64,000 bases of DNA. Source: G963674685 sp964591275 (lineage in GTDB: Bacteria > Lernaellota > Lernaellaia > JACKCT01). The DNA lies in NCBI GenBank assembly GCA_964591275.1, contig CAZQAE010000001.1, forward strand, positions 1 to 64,000, read 5' to 3'. This document shows positions 51,104-59,992 of this stretch, piece by piece (within the stretch, counting starts at the first letter, position 1; every line of letters starts with the position of its first letter). Below the pieces are notes generated by a model. That model searched no databases and was not told the DNA's origin. It saw only the letters and a list, made by a program, of their open reading frames with translations. Both the position numbers and the translations under genes were made by a program.

Positions 51104-52390
51104 TCAATAAAGTGAATTTCGCTTCATTTCGATTTGCGCCGTCGAGTCTTCGGTGTTGAAGGCCTCGTCTCTGAGGAACATGAAATGATCGGCGTCTCTT
51201 CGGATTTCTCCGGAAAACTCCAGGGCGACATCGGGGTCGGAGTTGTATAGCTTGAAGCGCGCCTTGCCCAGATCAAATTCTCCGACCACTACCCCGCGGC
51301 TGCTTGTAAACACCTCATGCAGGATCCTGGGTGTTTTGCTCTTGTCCATTTTCCCGTTTTCATCCATAGGCCATGTTAGGTCGAATGAACCGGAAATACG
51401 TCGCCCCTCATGATCAATGTCAAGTTTGATGGAGGCTACTTTCTCGGTGAGTTCGAAATCGACTTCGCTGATAACTCCGGTCCACTCACCTTGCGGGATG
51501 AAATAGGAGACGCCGTATCCTTTCCCTGCATACCATAGAACTAATCCGACAATAAGAAGTGGTATGACCCTGGTAAAATAACGGCGTTTTGCTGTGCGTT
51601 TGCGGTAGGCGCAAACGATCTCGCTGGGCATGGGACCGCGCTTGCGCGGCTTGACGTTGGCCATTTGGGAGCGGTCTACATCCAGTGGACCATCTGCAGT
51701 TCCATGGCTATCCCCGGTCATTCCCGAGGCTTGAATGTCGTCTATTTCCAGGTCCGGTTGGTCCTCGGATTCAAATCCTTCTCCTCCAACCACCCCGTAT
51801 TCGTCGTATGGAGCATCGTCGTTGGAATCCTCCTCCCCATAAGCGTCGAGCGGGTCCTGCAATGAGAGTTTGGGCATAACGGATTCATCGGCGACTTCCG
51901 CTTCTGGCGCTACCTGCCCATCATGATCCTGGATGCCCATTATCCAGTCTGCCGCCGCAGGCTCCTCTTCCACGGCGTCTTCTTTGCCCACCTCGTCTTC
52001 GCCGATGGCGGTGCCCATCAGCATGCTTGCTATGCCGTCGCCGTCATCTGTGATCTTGGGATCCGCGTCCTTCTCGGTTTCCAATCCTTCAGCAGCCAAT
52101 TCCAATGGCTTTGACACCTCAGGCTCCGGTGCCGGGGTCGGTTCGTCATCGCCGATCTTTAGCTTGGGCATGATGCCTGTGCGATCATCGGTCACTTCCA
52201 GATGTGGACCGCTTTCGTCCGGCGGCGGCTGCGATGGCGCGGGAACCGTTTGGGACTCGGACCTTTCGGAAGCTTCCGCCGTCGTCGCCTTTTTTTTCTT
52301 TATCATTTTCAGACCGCAACCCACGCATTCGCCTTTGGCAATAGGCGTCAGCGTTCCGCATCGGGGACAACGAAGGATTTTATCAGCCAT
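51104..52390 (-). CDS. Zinc-ribbon protein with acidic linker and one membrane helix
   Basis: 428 residues from ATG 52390; GAGGATCG is upstream and the ribbon begins at once. Residues 8-25 form a zinc ribbon CPRC...CVGC. Residues about 35-255 are low-complexity, rich in Glu, Asp, Pro and Ala, with two similar motifs IMPKLKIGDD and VMPKLSLQDP. A basic stretch (RKRGPMPSEIVCAYRKRTAKRR) precedes a membrane helix (about 288-306), and the C-terminal 120 residues are a beta-rich domain. The layout resembles MJ0042-type zinc-ribbon membrane proteins with the C-terminal part outside. The function is unknown. Confidence 0.72.
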   Translation of the reverse strand: MADKILRCPRCGTLTPIAKGECVGCGLKMIKKKKATTAEASERSESQTVPAPSQPPPDESGPHLEVTDDRTGIMPKLKIGDDEPTPAPEPEVSKPLELAAEGLETEKDADPKITDDGDGIASMLMGTAIGEDEVGKEDAVEEEPAAADWIMGIQDHDGQVAPEAEVADESVMPKLSLQDPLDAYGEEDSNDDAPYDEYGVVGGEGFESEDQPDLEIDDIQASGMTGDSHGTADGPLDVDRSQMANVKPRKRGPMPSEIVCAYRKRTAKRRYFTRVIPLLIVGLVLWYAGKGYGVSYFIPQGEWTGVISEVDFELTEKVASIKLDIDHEGRRISGSFDLTWPMDENGKMDKSKTPRILHEVFTSSRGVVVGEFDLGKARFKLYNSDPDVALEFSGEIRRDADHFMFLRDEAFNTEDSTAQIEMKRNSLY

Positions 52391-52632
52391 AACTTCGATC
52401 CTCAAAGGTGCAGTTAAGACTTAGCTTGTTCCTGTCCCTTAAATGGCTCTTTTTTGCGATCTCGTCGTCAATCTTCGGGTTTGATTGTGCGGCGTACTTT
52501 GGCACGCCTTAAGCACAAACCCTTGATTTCCTTGACTTCACAAAAAATTGCTCACTTTGGGTCGAGGAACTACGTCAGTCTCATTCAAAGTTCTGGGATG
52601 GAAACTAGCTTGTTCTTCTTTGCGAAAAAACT

Positions 52633-53859
52633 TCAATCGACGGATTTTCCGTATAATCCGAGATCCGCTCGTAGTTTTCTGAAGAGCAAAATGACGCGAA
52701 GAACCTTATTCATCACCCATACCTTGGTTTTATTAAAAATGTAGCCATTTTTTTTGTCGCTGAAATAATGGCATTCTTCCGGCTTGAGAACAATGGACAC
52801 TTCGACGTTGTGCGCGATGCCGATGGGCAGGCCGCAATCCATGCACCGCTCGTAGAGATGTTTGAATACCGGGATCATTTCCTCGGTCGTTGGCGGCGGA
52901 TCATCCTGCGCGTCGGTACCTTTCAGCGGCCTGAATACGCAGACCGTTGGAATAGCGCCCACGCTGGTTATCCAGTCGATGGCGGCCAGGGTGTCCTCGA
53001 CGGGTTCGGGGCCAGCGATAATCTCCCCGTTTGTCGTGTCAAAAATATCGGCGCAGTATTCGATGGCGTCGAGATATCTTTGCAATCCGACGAAATGGCT
53101 TTTTCCGGGGCACCTTTTGTTCAAGACGTCCTTGTTGAAAAATTCAAAGCAGAAGGAAACCGTGCTGACGCCCATCTTTCTCAGGCGGTCATAACGGCGA
53201 AAATCCGGGTGGGGCGGCGTTTGAACGCCGATCAAAAGACCCGTTCTGGCTCTGACCTCTTTGATAAAGGGTTCGAGTTGATCCAGGAAAGTGTCGCCCT
53301 GGTAAAAACCCGTGTTGAAATGAACGTAGGTGATGTTGCTTTCTTCGCGGGCGGCAAGTGCTGTTTCCACAACGTCCTGCACGGCCTTGATTTCTTCTTC
53401 CTCCTTGCCGAGATTCAGTCCGATGGAGCAAAAATCACAGTTTTGTTTCGGTTTCATGATCCAATAATCGCAGGTCGCCGTCGGATACACTCCCAGGTAG
53501 GTGCCCTGCAGCACGCCGATACGGTGCATTTTCTTTCCCCTCGACGTGACCTTTTCATAGAAACGGGGCTCGGGCGGAATGCGCGTTTTACAGACGAATT
53601 GCTCATCGCGCCGGAGGATATAATCATGGCCTTCCAAATGCAGCGTGTATGGACTTTTTTTGGTGAAGTCTTCGACGACGGGGACATTTGTCCAGATATT
53701 GTCGGGAAGAACCAATTCGAGACCGCTTCCAAGGCCGGCTCGCGTTCTGAGAATGGGGCGGCCATCTTTATCGACGGTGCACGATTTGTGCAACCGTAAG
53801 CCCTTGCAGTAAAGATCGAGTTTGAGCAGGGCGGGATTTTTCCTGACGTCCAGATTCAT
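52633..53859 (-). CDS. Radical SAM protein with an atypical cluster motif (C-x10-C-x2-C)
   Basis: 408 residues from ATG 53859. A beta-rich N-terminal region of about 120 residues precedes the radical SAM barrel. Its iron-sulfur motif reads TCDYWIMKPKQNCDFCSIG: the first Cys lies ten residues before the C-x2-C pair, unlike the usual C-x3-C-x2-C. YVHFNTGFYQGDT and VQTPPHPDFRRYDRLRKMG follow, as in SAM-binding barrels. No SPASM-type Cys cluster is seen at the C-terminus. It is separated from its neighbours by more than 200 bases on each side. Reaction unknown. Confidence 0.78.
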   Translation of the reverse strand: MNLDVRKNPALLKLDLYCKGLRLHKSCTVDKDGRPILRTRAGLGSGLELVLPDNIWTNVPVVEDFTKKSPYTLHLEGHDYILRRDEQFVCKTRIPPEPRFYEKVTSRGKKMHRIGVLQGTYLGVYPTATCDYWIMKPKQNCDFCSIGLNLGKEEEEIKAVQDVVETALAAREESNITYVHFNTGFYQGDTFLDQLEPFIKEVRARTGLLIGVQTPPHPDFRRYDRLRKMGVSTVSFCFEFFNKDVLNKRCPGKSHFVGLQRYLDAIEYCADIFDTTNGEIIAGPEPVEDTLAAIDWITSVGAIPTVCVFRPLKGTDAQDDPPPTTEEMIPVFKHLYERCMDCGLPIGIAHNVEVSIVLKPEECHYFSDKKNGYIFNKTKVWVMNKVLRVILLFRKLRADLGLYGKSVD

Positions 53860-54107
53860 GGTAGGCTCGTAATTGTGGAGAAAAAGGAACAATCACGCTT
53901 TGTTTCACGAGAAAACACAGCGTGCAATCACTAGATTTACTACCAGATTAGCACAATTTATACAACGAAATGGAATTTTTAATTTGTAGAATTTAGCCGC
54001 CCCTCACCCCTTGCTCTTTATGGAAAGTTCATTAAGATATACGGAGGCTAACACTTGTCAAAAGTGAATAACACATGACACTTGCAAATCATCTAGCGGA
54101 GGATGCC

Positions 54108-54914
54108 ATGAAGGGTCGTCAGGCAGCGGTTTTGGCGGTTTTGTGCTTGGTTCTCGCCCTCGTTTCATTTGGCTGCGGCCCTAAGGATTATCCCCCGGAA
54201 CTTCTTCAGGCCAAATCGGCTTTAGCTGATTCCAAGGCTGAGGGAGCTTCGGAAAACTGCCCTGATGAATATGCATCGGCAGAGGCCATGCTGCAAAAAG
54301 CCGAAATCCTTTGGGAAGAGGACGAAGACACGGAAATGAAGGTCGTTGCGGCCGAGGCTGAGAAGCTTGCTCTTGGTGCCAGGGAATGCACGATTGCCAA
54401 GGCCAGCACCATGTCCACAACGGGGACCGCCCCCGGAATGGCTATTCCGAAGGAATTGGGTGAGTTTTCTGAATCGATTTATTTCGGCTTCAATGAGAAT
54501 GCCATTGGGAGAGAGGATGCCGAAAAGCTCAGGGCGACTGCTGAGCTGATCAAATCTTTCCAGGAAGAAACCCGATTCTGGGTGCTTCTTTCAGCTTACA
54601 CCGACAACGTCGGGAAAACGGCGGATAACATTGAGATATCCCGTCGTCGCGGAGTTGTGGTTCGCTATTTCCTGATCGATCAGGGAGTTCTGCCGGAAAA
54701 CCTTCTGATTCGCCCCCTGGGTGTGAATAGTGTGACGGCTATGTCTTCCACTGCGGACGGATCTGTGGCGATTCCAGTGAAAAATAAAAAGAAAAAACTG
54801 GATCCGGAGATGCGGAAGGTTGTCATAACCATAGTTCCTCTCGGCGATATTGCCGGACATCGCGTCGGTGATCCCTACATGTCCGAAGGGTCGCTGGTGA
54901 GAAAGAAAAAATAA
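54108..54914 (+). CDS. OmpA-family lipoprotein
   Basis: 268 residues from ATG 54108, which has GCGGAGG upstream. Lipobox SFGC (Cys22) after the signal peptide. Residues about 30-110 are helical and Ala/Glu rich. Residues about 120-245 form an OmpA-like peptidoglycan-binding domain: IYFGFNENAIGREDAEKL, LSAYTDNVGKTADNIEISRRRGVVVRYFL and LLIRPLGV, with the conserved Asp and Arg that bind meso-diaminopimelate. It would tether the outer membrane to the wall (Pal-like), although no tol genes are nearby. A terminator follows. Confidence 0.87.
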   Translation: MKGRQAAVLAVLCLVLALVSFGCGPKDYPPELLQAKSALADSKAEGASENCPDEYASAEAMLQKAEILWEEDEDTEMKVVAAEAEKLALGARECTIAKASTMSTTGTAPGMAIPKELGEFSESIYFGFNENAIGREDAEKLRATAELIKSFQEETRFWVLLSAYTDNVGKTADNIEISRRRGVVVRYFLIDQGVLPENLLIRPLGVNSVTAMSSTADGSVAIPVKNKKKKLDPEMRKVVITIVPLGDIAGHRVGDPYMSEGSLVRKKK

Positions 54915-54941
54915 CAGACCATTGATTATTCGGTTCATCGA

Positions 54942-54971
54942 AACGCTTCCTGACTCCAGGGAGCGTTTTTT
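54942..54971 (+). terminator. Rho-independent terminator after the OmpA-like gene
   Basis: An 11-bp stem with one G-U pair (AACGCTTCCTG with CAGGGAGCGTT), a 4-base loop and six T. It isolates the gene from tsaD downstream. Confidence 0.9.
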
Positions 54972-55022
54972 CCTGATTGTCGGGACTTCTATTATTTTGC
55001 GTTTCGTATTAGGAATGTCGCT

Positions 55023-56030
55023 ATGATTGTGCTGGGCATTGAATCCAGTTGTGACGATACTAGCGCCGCCGTCGTGAAAGACGGGCGACGAGTGCTTTCG
55101 TGCGTTGTGACAGGGCAGGACAGCTTTCATGAGAAATTCGGCGGCGTCGTGCCCGAGATTGCTTCACGCCGGCATATCAGCGTGATTGACGAAATCGTTC
55201 GAAAGGCCGTGATGGATTCCGGCGTGCCGTTAGGCGATATTGAAGGCGTCGCGGCAACATGCGGCCCGGGTTTGATTGGGGCCATTCTCGTCGGCCTGAA
55301 TTATGCCAAGGGTCTGGCATACTCGCTTGGCGTTCCGTTGGTTGGGGTCAATCACGTTGAAGCCCATCTTTTCGCCGCCAGATTGGCTGATATCCCGCCC
55401 GCGACGCCATTCGTAGGTCTCGTGGTCAGCGGCGGACACACGAATCTGTATCACGTCCAGGCCATGGATCAAATTTACTTGTTGGGTAGAACCGTCGATG
55501 ACGCTGCGGGCGAATGTTTCGACAAGATCGGAAAACTTCTTGGTCTCGATTATCCGGCAGGAGCGCAGATAGATCGCCTGGCTGCGGACGGCGACGGCGC
55601 CGCCATTTGTTTTCCCCGACCGATGATCCGAAGCGGCGATTTGAATTTTAGCTTTTCCGGGTTGAAAACAGCGGTGAAAAATTATATCGCCAAACTGGAT
55701 CATACACCTGAAGGCCGGGAATTGTGCGATATTGCGGCCGGGTTTTCCGCAGCCGTTGTGGATGTGCTCATCGCTAAGCTGCTGGTCGCCGCAAAACAAT
55801 GCAAAGTGGGGCGGATTGTCATCGCCGGCGGCGTGGCCGCCAATGGACTGCTGCGGGACCGGGCCGCTAAAAGCGCCGACGAACATGGTTTGGACCTGTT
55901 TATCCCGAGCTTGAGTTTTTGCACCGACAATGCCGCCATGATTGCGGCTTCGGGAACGAGGGCATTACAATCCGGTGAATCATCTCCCTGGTCGTTGAAC
56001 GCTTTCGCTAGTTTGACGAAAGGAAAATAA
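55023..56030 (+). CDS. tsaD: tRNA t6A37 threonylcarbamoyltransferase TsaD
   Basis: 335 residues. It transfers threonylcarbamoyl from its adenylate to A37 of tRNAs that read ANN codons. The ASKHA signature is VLGIESSCDDTSAAVV at the N-terminus; the metal ligands are in NHVEAHLFAAR (two His), and VSGGHTNLY, KFSFSGLKTAVKN-like FSFSGLKTAVKNYI and SFCTDNAAMIA are all present. TsaB, its partner, is at 27068. The stop codon is directly followed by the start of the DUF2062 gene. Confidence 0.97.
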   Translation: MIVLGIESSCDDTSAAVVKDGRRVLSCVVTGQDSFHEKFGGVVPEIASRRHISVIDEIVRKAVMDSGVPLGDIEGVAATCGPGLIGAILVGLNYAKGLAYSLGVPLVGVNHVEAHLFAARLADIPPATPFVGLVVSGGHTNLYHVQAMDQIYLLGRTVDDAAGECFDKIGKLLGLDYPAGAQIDRLAADGDGAAICFPRPMIRSGDLNFSFSGLKTAVKNYIAKLDHTPEGRELCDIAAGFSAAVVDVLIAKLLVAAKQCKVGRIVIAGGVAANGLLRDRAAKSADEHGLDLFIPSLSFCTDNAAMIAASGTRALQSGESSPWSLNAFASLTKGK

Positions 56031-56510
56031 GTGCTGCCCAGGCACATGAAAAAATTCTATGACGCCTTCATATGCCTCAAGGGGAGACCCAGGGACATTG
56101 CCAGAGCATTCGCCGTCGGCGTCGTCATAGGCTTTTGGCCGATTGTCGGCACGCATACGCTTCTGGCCGTGGCGACGGCGATTGTCTTTAGAATGAACAT
56201 GACCTCCATGTTCCTGGCCACATGGGTCATTTGCAATCCCTTGACCGGCGTGCCGGTTTATTTGTTGGAATATCAGATCGGTCGACTGTTTCTTCGGATG
56301 CCCTACGCAATGCTGCCATCAGAATGGACCCCTACGGGAATGCTGGATCTCGGGTGGTCCGTGATTGGACCACTGCTGTCCGGCTGGTTCGTTTTATCGG
56401 TCATCGTTGCGCCATTGAGTATTCCTATCATCAGAACCAGCATCCGGCGCGTTCGCTTGAAGCACCGAATAAGGATCGATAATGCTCGAGACAAAGAAGC
56501 CGCATCGTGA
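56031..56510 (+). CDS. DUF2062 membrane protein
   Basis: 159 residues from GTG 56031, with AAAGGAA upstream. The central region FAVGVVIGFWPIVGTHTLLAVATAIVFRMNMTSMFLATWVICNPLTGVPVYLLEYQIG is the DUF2062 signature, with glycine-rich helices. Three membrane helices are predicted. The family is often found next to glycosyltransferase genes or, as here, in tRNA/ribosome maturation operons; its role is unknown. The C-terminal tail is basic and overlaps the start of rsmA by 29 bases. Confidence 0.82.
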   Translation: MLPRHMKKFYDAFICLKGRPRDIARAFAVGVVIGFWPIVGTHTLLAVATAIVFRMNMTSMFLATWVICNPLTGVPVYLLEYQIGRLFLRMPYAMLPSEWTPTGMLDLGWSVIGPLLSGWFVLSVIVAPLSIPIIRTSIRRVRLKHRIRIDNARDKEAAS

Positions 56511-57336
56511 TTCCGATACTCACGGTCTGCGACTGAAAAAATCACTGGGTCAGAATCTGCTCGAAGACCCTAATATCAATCGCAAGATTGTGGCCGCGGC
56601 CGAGGTGCGGAAGGGCGAACGGGTTCTGGAAATCGGTCCGGGCATGGGGCATCTGACTCAGGCGCTTTTGGATGCGGGGGCCGATGTGCTCGCCGTGGAG
56701 ATCGACCAGCGGCTTCTGCCGATCCTTGAAGAAAATTTTGGAGACCGGCCTGACTTTGAAGTCATCCATTATGATATTTTGAAGTTGCCCGAAAAACGTA
56801 TTGAAGACTTTGCGAAGGGCGATAAAATCAAGGTCGTTGCCAACCTGCCGTACTACAACGCCTCGCAAATTCTCTTTCGACTGGCGCAGTGGAAAAAATA
56901 TATCAACGTGGCGGTCTTGACGTTGCAAAAGGAATTTGTTGACCGCTTGGTTGCCGGGCCAAACACAAAAGACTACGGCGCGCTGACTTTGAAATTGAAA
57001 GCCGTAGCCAATATTGAATCGCTATTTAGCGTTAAGGCGCACGTGTTTTTTCCGGAGCCCAAGGTGGATAGCCGCACTGTGCACATCGATTTCCGACAAA
57101 GCCGTCTTCCAGAAAATCTCGACGCCGGGAGTTTTAACCTGTGCGTCACGGCAGCCTTTTCTGCCAGGCGTAAAACCATCGCCAACTCGCTTTCCAGGCA
57201 ATACGACCGAAACGATGTCGGCCCTGCGCTGGCGATGTGTGGAATCGATCCGCGCCTGCGGGCCGAGAATCTGGAATTGGACGATTATTTCAAACTCACC
57301 AAAGCCCTGGCAAAGGGGGTGAAGTATGAGGTATGA
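56482..57336 (+). CDS. rsmA: 16S rRNA dimethyladenosine transferase (KsgA)
   Basis: 284 residues. It dimethylates A1518 and A1519 of 16S rRNA with S-adenosylmethionine. The SAM site is VLEIGPGMGHLTQALL near residue 49, with VEIDQRL next; the target-adenine motif is NLPYYNAS near 120; FFPEPKVDSRTVHI is a family block. Length is normal. It overlaps the DUF2062 gene and is convergent with the radical SAM gene, 23 bases away. Confidence 0.96.
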   Translation: MLETKKPHRDSDTHGLRLKKSLGQNLLEDPNINRKIVAAAEVRKGERVLEIGPGMGHLTQALLDAGADVLAVEIDQRLLPILEENFGDRPDFEVIHYDILKLPEKRIEDFAKGDKIKVVANLPYYNASQILFRLAQWKKYINVAVLTLQKEFVDRLVAGPNTKDYGALTLKLKAVANIESLFSVKAHVFFPEPKVDSRTVHIDFRQSRLPENLDAGSFNLCVTAAFSARRKTIANSLSRQYDRNDVGPALAMCGIDPRLRAENLELDDYFKLTKALAKGVKYEV

Positions 57337-57359
57337 GGTATCGGCATCGCGTTTGCGCT

Positions 57360-58799
57360 TTAATTTTGCTTTGCGTTTACTTTGGCCAGGATTTCTTTCA
57401 GCAGCATCACTGCTCCGCGGATCATGTCGCCCGGTGAGAACACTCCGATTCGGAAACTACGAAAAATAATACGTGGACGCAGATAAAAGCGAAGCATCGC
57501 TTCACGCAGGAGCGACATGAGCTGCGCGGCGTCCAGCCCGGGTAGTTCCCACAGGGTCTCGCCTTTTTGCGGTCTGTACTGATTGTTCCATTGCCAAGGG
57601 GGCGTGTCTTCGGGCAGAAAGTCTTTATATTTTTCGTACATAGGCGTGCCGGGATAGGGCGTCACGCGGGCGAAGCTGGCGACATCCGGGTCCAGATCGA
57701 TGGCGTATTGGATGGTCTGCCTGGCCTCGTTCACCGTTTCGTTCGGAAAACCGATCATGAAAACGCCGTAGGCCAGCAAGCCTGCCTTCCTGGTCATCTT
57801 CATTGTCTCGAAGGCTTGTCGGGGGTCGATGTTTTTCCCAGCGTCTTTAAGATGATGCCCGCTGGCGCTTTCAAATCCGTACAGGACGTAGTGGCAGCCG
57901 CTTTTTTTCATTGCACGCAAAAGTTTTTCCGTCACCAGGTCTGAACGTGTTGTCGAAAACCATCGGATCTTTTCGTGGAGTCCGCGCCGGATCATCAAAT
58001 CCGCAAATTCCAGGCCATCGCTTTCGGACCAGGGAAATACGGCGTCTTCGAATCCGAATGAAGAGACGCCGAATGCCCGAGCGGCCCATTCGATTTCTTC
58101 CACGACAGAATCCATTGCGCGTTTGCGTACTTTGGGTGTCCACAAATATTGCGCGCAGTAGGCACATTTCCAGGGGCAGCCGCGGGATGCCTCCAGGGCT
58201 AGGAGACAATCGTGAAAGATCAGACGCGGCGGCGCGATGTAGTGGTCGAGATCGAAAAGCTCCCAGCCCGGGCGGGGCAGGGCGTCGAGGTCTTCGATTT
58301 GCGGCGCCGGTTTGCCGAGATGCACTAGTTCATCTTCTCGATACGAAAGCCCCTGCACGCCCGCCAACGAATCACCGCTTTCGATTCGTTTCAAAAGATT
58401 TGTGAAAGTATGTTCGCCTTCTCCCACCACGATGCTGTCGATGGGGTTTGCTTCCAGTAATTCCTTTGCAAAGAAGGATGCGTGCGTGTTGCCCAGAACG
58501 ATATGGGTACGGGGACTGCGCTTTTTTACGAGCCTAACAATCGTTTCGACCATTGGGACGTTGGGTGAAAGAACGCTGAGTCCCAGGACGTCGATTTCCT
58601 TTTCGACCACAACATCCGCAATGTAATCGGCGCCGCGGTGCGTGGCGTATTGATCCTCCACAAAGGTTTCATGTCCCATATCTCTGGCGACGGCGGCGAT
58701 GACCGCGACGCCGCGCGGCGCCATCGGATTCATCGTTTCACTGTAAACGCCTGCCGTGCTTTCTCGCCCGGAAGATGGGTTGACGATGAAGACTTGCAT
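57360..58799 (-). CDS. B12-binding-domain radical SAM protein
   Basis: 479 residues. Residues about 1-150 form a cobalamin-binding-like Rossmann fold (VLGLSVLSPNVPMVE and ENPIDSIVVGEGEHTF-type segments). The radical SAM cluster motif is CPWKCAYC near residue 205, followed by FGFEDAVFPW and a Gly-rich barrel with FMIGFPNET. The shape is that of the B12-dependent methyltransferase/cyclase class. The C-terminus has basic, amphipathic helices. Reaction and substrate are unknown. It is divergent from the two SPASM-type radical SAM genes, with about 150 bases between. Confidence 0.86.
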   Translation of the reverse strand: MQVFIVNPSSGRESTAGVYSETMNPMAPRGVAVIAAVARDMGHETFVEDQYATHRGADYIADVVVEKEIDVLGLSVLSPNVPMVETIVRLVKKRSPRTHIVLGNTHASFFAKELLEANPIDSIVVGEGEHTFTNLLKRIESGDSLAGVQGLSYREDELVHLGKPAPQIEDLDALPRPGWELFDLDHYIAPPRLIFHDCLLALEASRGCPWKCAYCAQYLWTPKVRKRAMDSVVEEIEWAARAFGVSSFGFEDAVFPWSESDGLEFADLMIRRGLHEKIRWFSTTRSDLVTEKLLRAMKKSGCHYVLYGFESASGHHLKDAGKNIDPRQAFETMKMTRKAGLLAYGVFMIGFPNETVNEARQTIQYAIDLDPDVASFARVTPYPGTPMYEKYKDFLPEDTPPWQWNNQYRPQKGETLWELPGLDAAQLMSLLREAMLRFYLRPRIIFRSFRIGVFSPGDMIRGAVMLLKEILAKVNAKQN

Positions 58800-58948
58800 A
58801 AATTTTATTTAGGTTTCAAAGCAGGGCAAAGTCAATTGACTTGCCAAAAATGTTTGACTTCAATCTCAGCGAGGGCCTACGATTGAGCGTTGGAAACCAG
58901 GAGGCGACTTTCTTGATCTCATCTGCGGGCGGATACATATCGGCATTT

Positions 58949-59992
58949 ATGAATCGTGTACGTAAGCACCTGCCCTATGTATATCGCTATCCTGGCGTGA
59001 TGCCCCGCGCGGTCGCCAACTATCTGCAAATGGCAACCGGAAAGCGGAGATTGCGGGGCGTGGAATTCGCGTTGACATACGATTGCGTTGCACATTGTGA
59101 GCATTGTTCGGCGGAATTTCTTCGTGAAAAAACGCCGAATCGTGAAGCTTTGTCGCTCACGCAGATAAAAAACGTCGCCTCGCAATGCCTTGACCTGGGC
59201 GCCTTGAACATCAATCTGACCGGGGGAGAGGCGCTGCTTCGACAGGACCTGCCGGAAATTGTGGCCGCGTGCAGGCCCAGGAGCACCGTCGTCTCCCTGG
59301 CCTCGAATGGTTGGCTTATAGATAATTCCGTGGCCAAAAATATTGCCTCGTGGGGCGTTTCGATTGTGACGATGAGCATGGATTCCGCCGATCCGAAAAC
59401 GCACGATGAAAGACGCAGGCTGCCGGGGTGCTATGATCAGTTGATGAAAGCGGTGGATTATCTCCAGAGGGCCGGGGTGGAAGTGTTTTTGAATACCATT
59501 CTAACTCGGGAAAATATGGCCAACGGAGACATGGAGGAGATGGTTCGACTGGCAAAACAAAAGGATGTCGTTTTGACGGTCAATCTGGCGTGCGAAGTGG
59601 GTGGATGGCAGACCGCAGATGTGCATCCCAAAAGCGGCGGCACGGATTATCACCGCTCACTCATGAAGCATCCGCATGTGCGCTGGGAGGGATCATCCAA
59701 TTATTTTCGCGAAGGCTGCCCCGCCGGACTGGAAAAGATATACATCAGTCCATACGGCGATGTGATGCCCTGCAACTTCATTCACCTGTCTTTCGGAAAC
59801 CTTCAAAACCTACCCTTGGCGATGATATGGGAAAAGATTCTTTCTGATCCGACATTTAACCGAATCCATAAACGATGCCTTGTGGCTGAAAATGCCGAAT
59901 TTCGCCGAGAATATTTGACGCCGATTTCAAAGAGCCCGGTTCATCCCATGCCGGTTGGCGAAGTCCCCTTGGATTGTAAGGACCGCGTATGA
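58949..59992 (+). CDS. Radical SAM protein (SPASM-type), first of a coupled pair
   Basis: 347 residues from ATG 58949. This start is preferred because it gives the same N-terminal length as the neighbouring paralog, although an ATG at 58850 is in frame. The cluster motif is CVAHCEHC near residue 46, followed by INLTGGEALLRQDL and SMDSADPKTHDERR. The C-terminal EGCPAGLEKIYISPYGDVMPCNFIHLSFGN region holds the auxiliary-cluster Cys pattern. It overlaps the next gene by 4 bases (ATGA), so both products are made together and probably form one system. Substrate is unknown; no small peptide gene is obvious beside it. Confidence 0.86.
   Translation: MNRVRKHLPYVYRYPGVMPRAVANYLQMATGKRRLRGVEFALTYDCVAHCEHCSAEFLREKTPNREALSLTQIKNVASQCLDLGALNINLTGGEALLRQDLPEIVAACRPRSTVVSLASNGWLIDNSVAKNIASWGVSIVTMSMDSADPKTHDERRRLPGCYDQLMKAVDYLQRAGVEVFLNTILTRENMANGDMEEMVRLAKQKDVVLTVNLACEVGGWQTADVHPKSGGTDYHRSLMKHPHVRWEGSSNYFREGCPAGLEKIYISPYGDVMPCNFIHLSFGNLQNLPLAMIWEKILSDPTFNRIHKRCLVAENAEFRREYLTPISKSPVHPMPVGEVPLDCKDRV

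Noticed and set aside
52454..52744. A 96-codon plus-strand frame in the gap before the radical SAM gene
   Set aside because: It overlaps the radical SAM 3' end on the opposite strand, lacks a ribosome site and has no recognisable motif.
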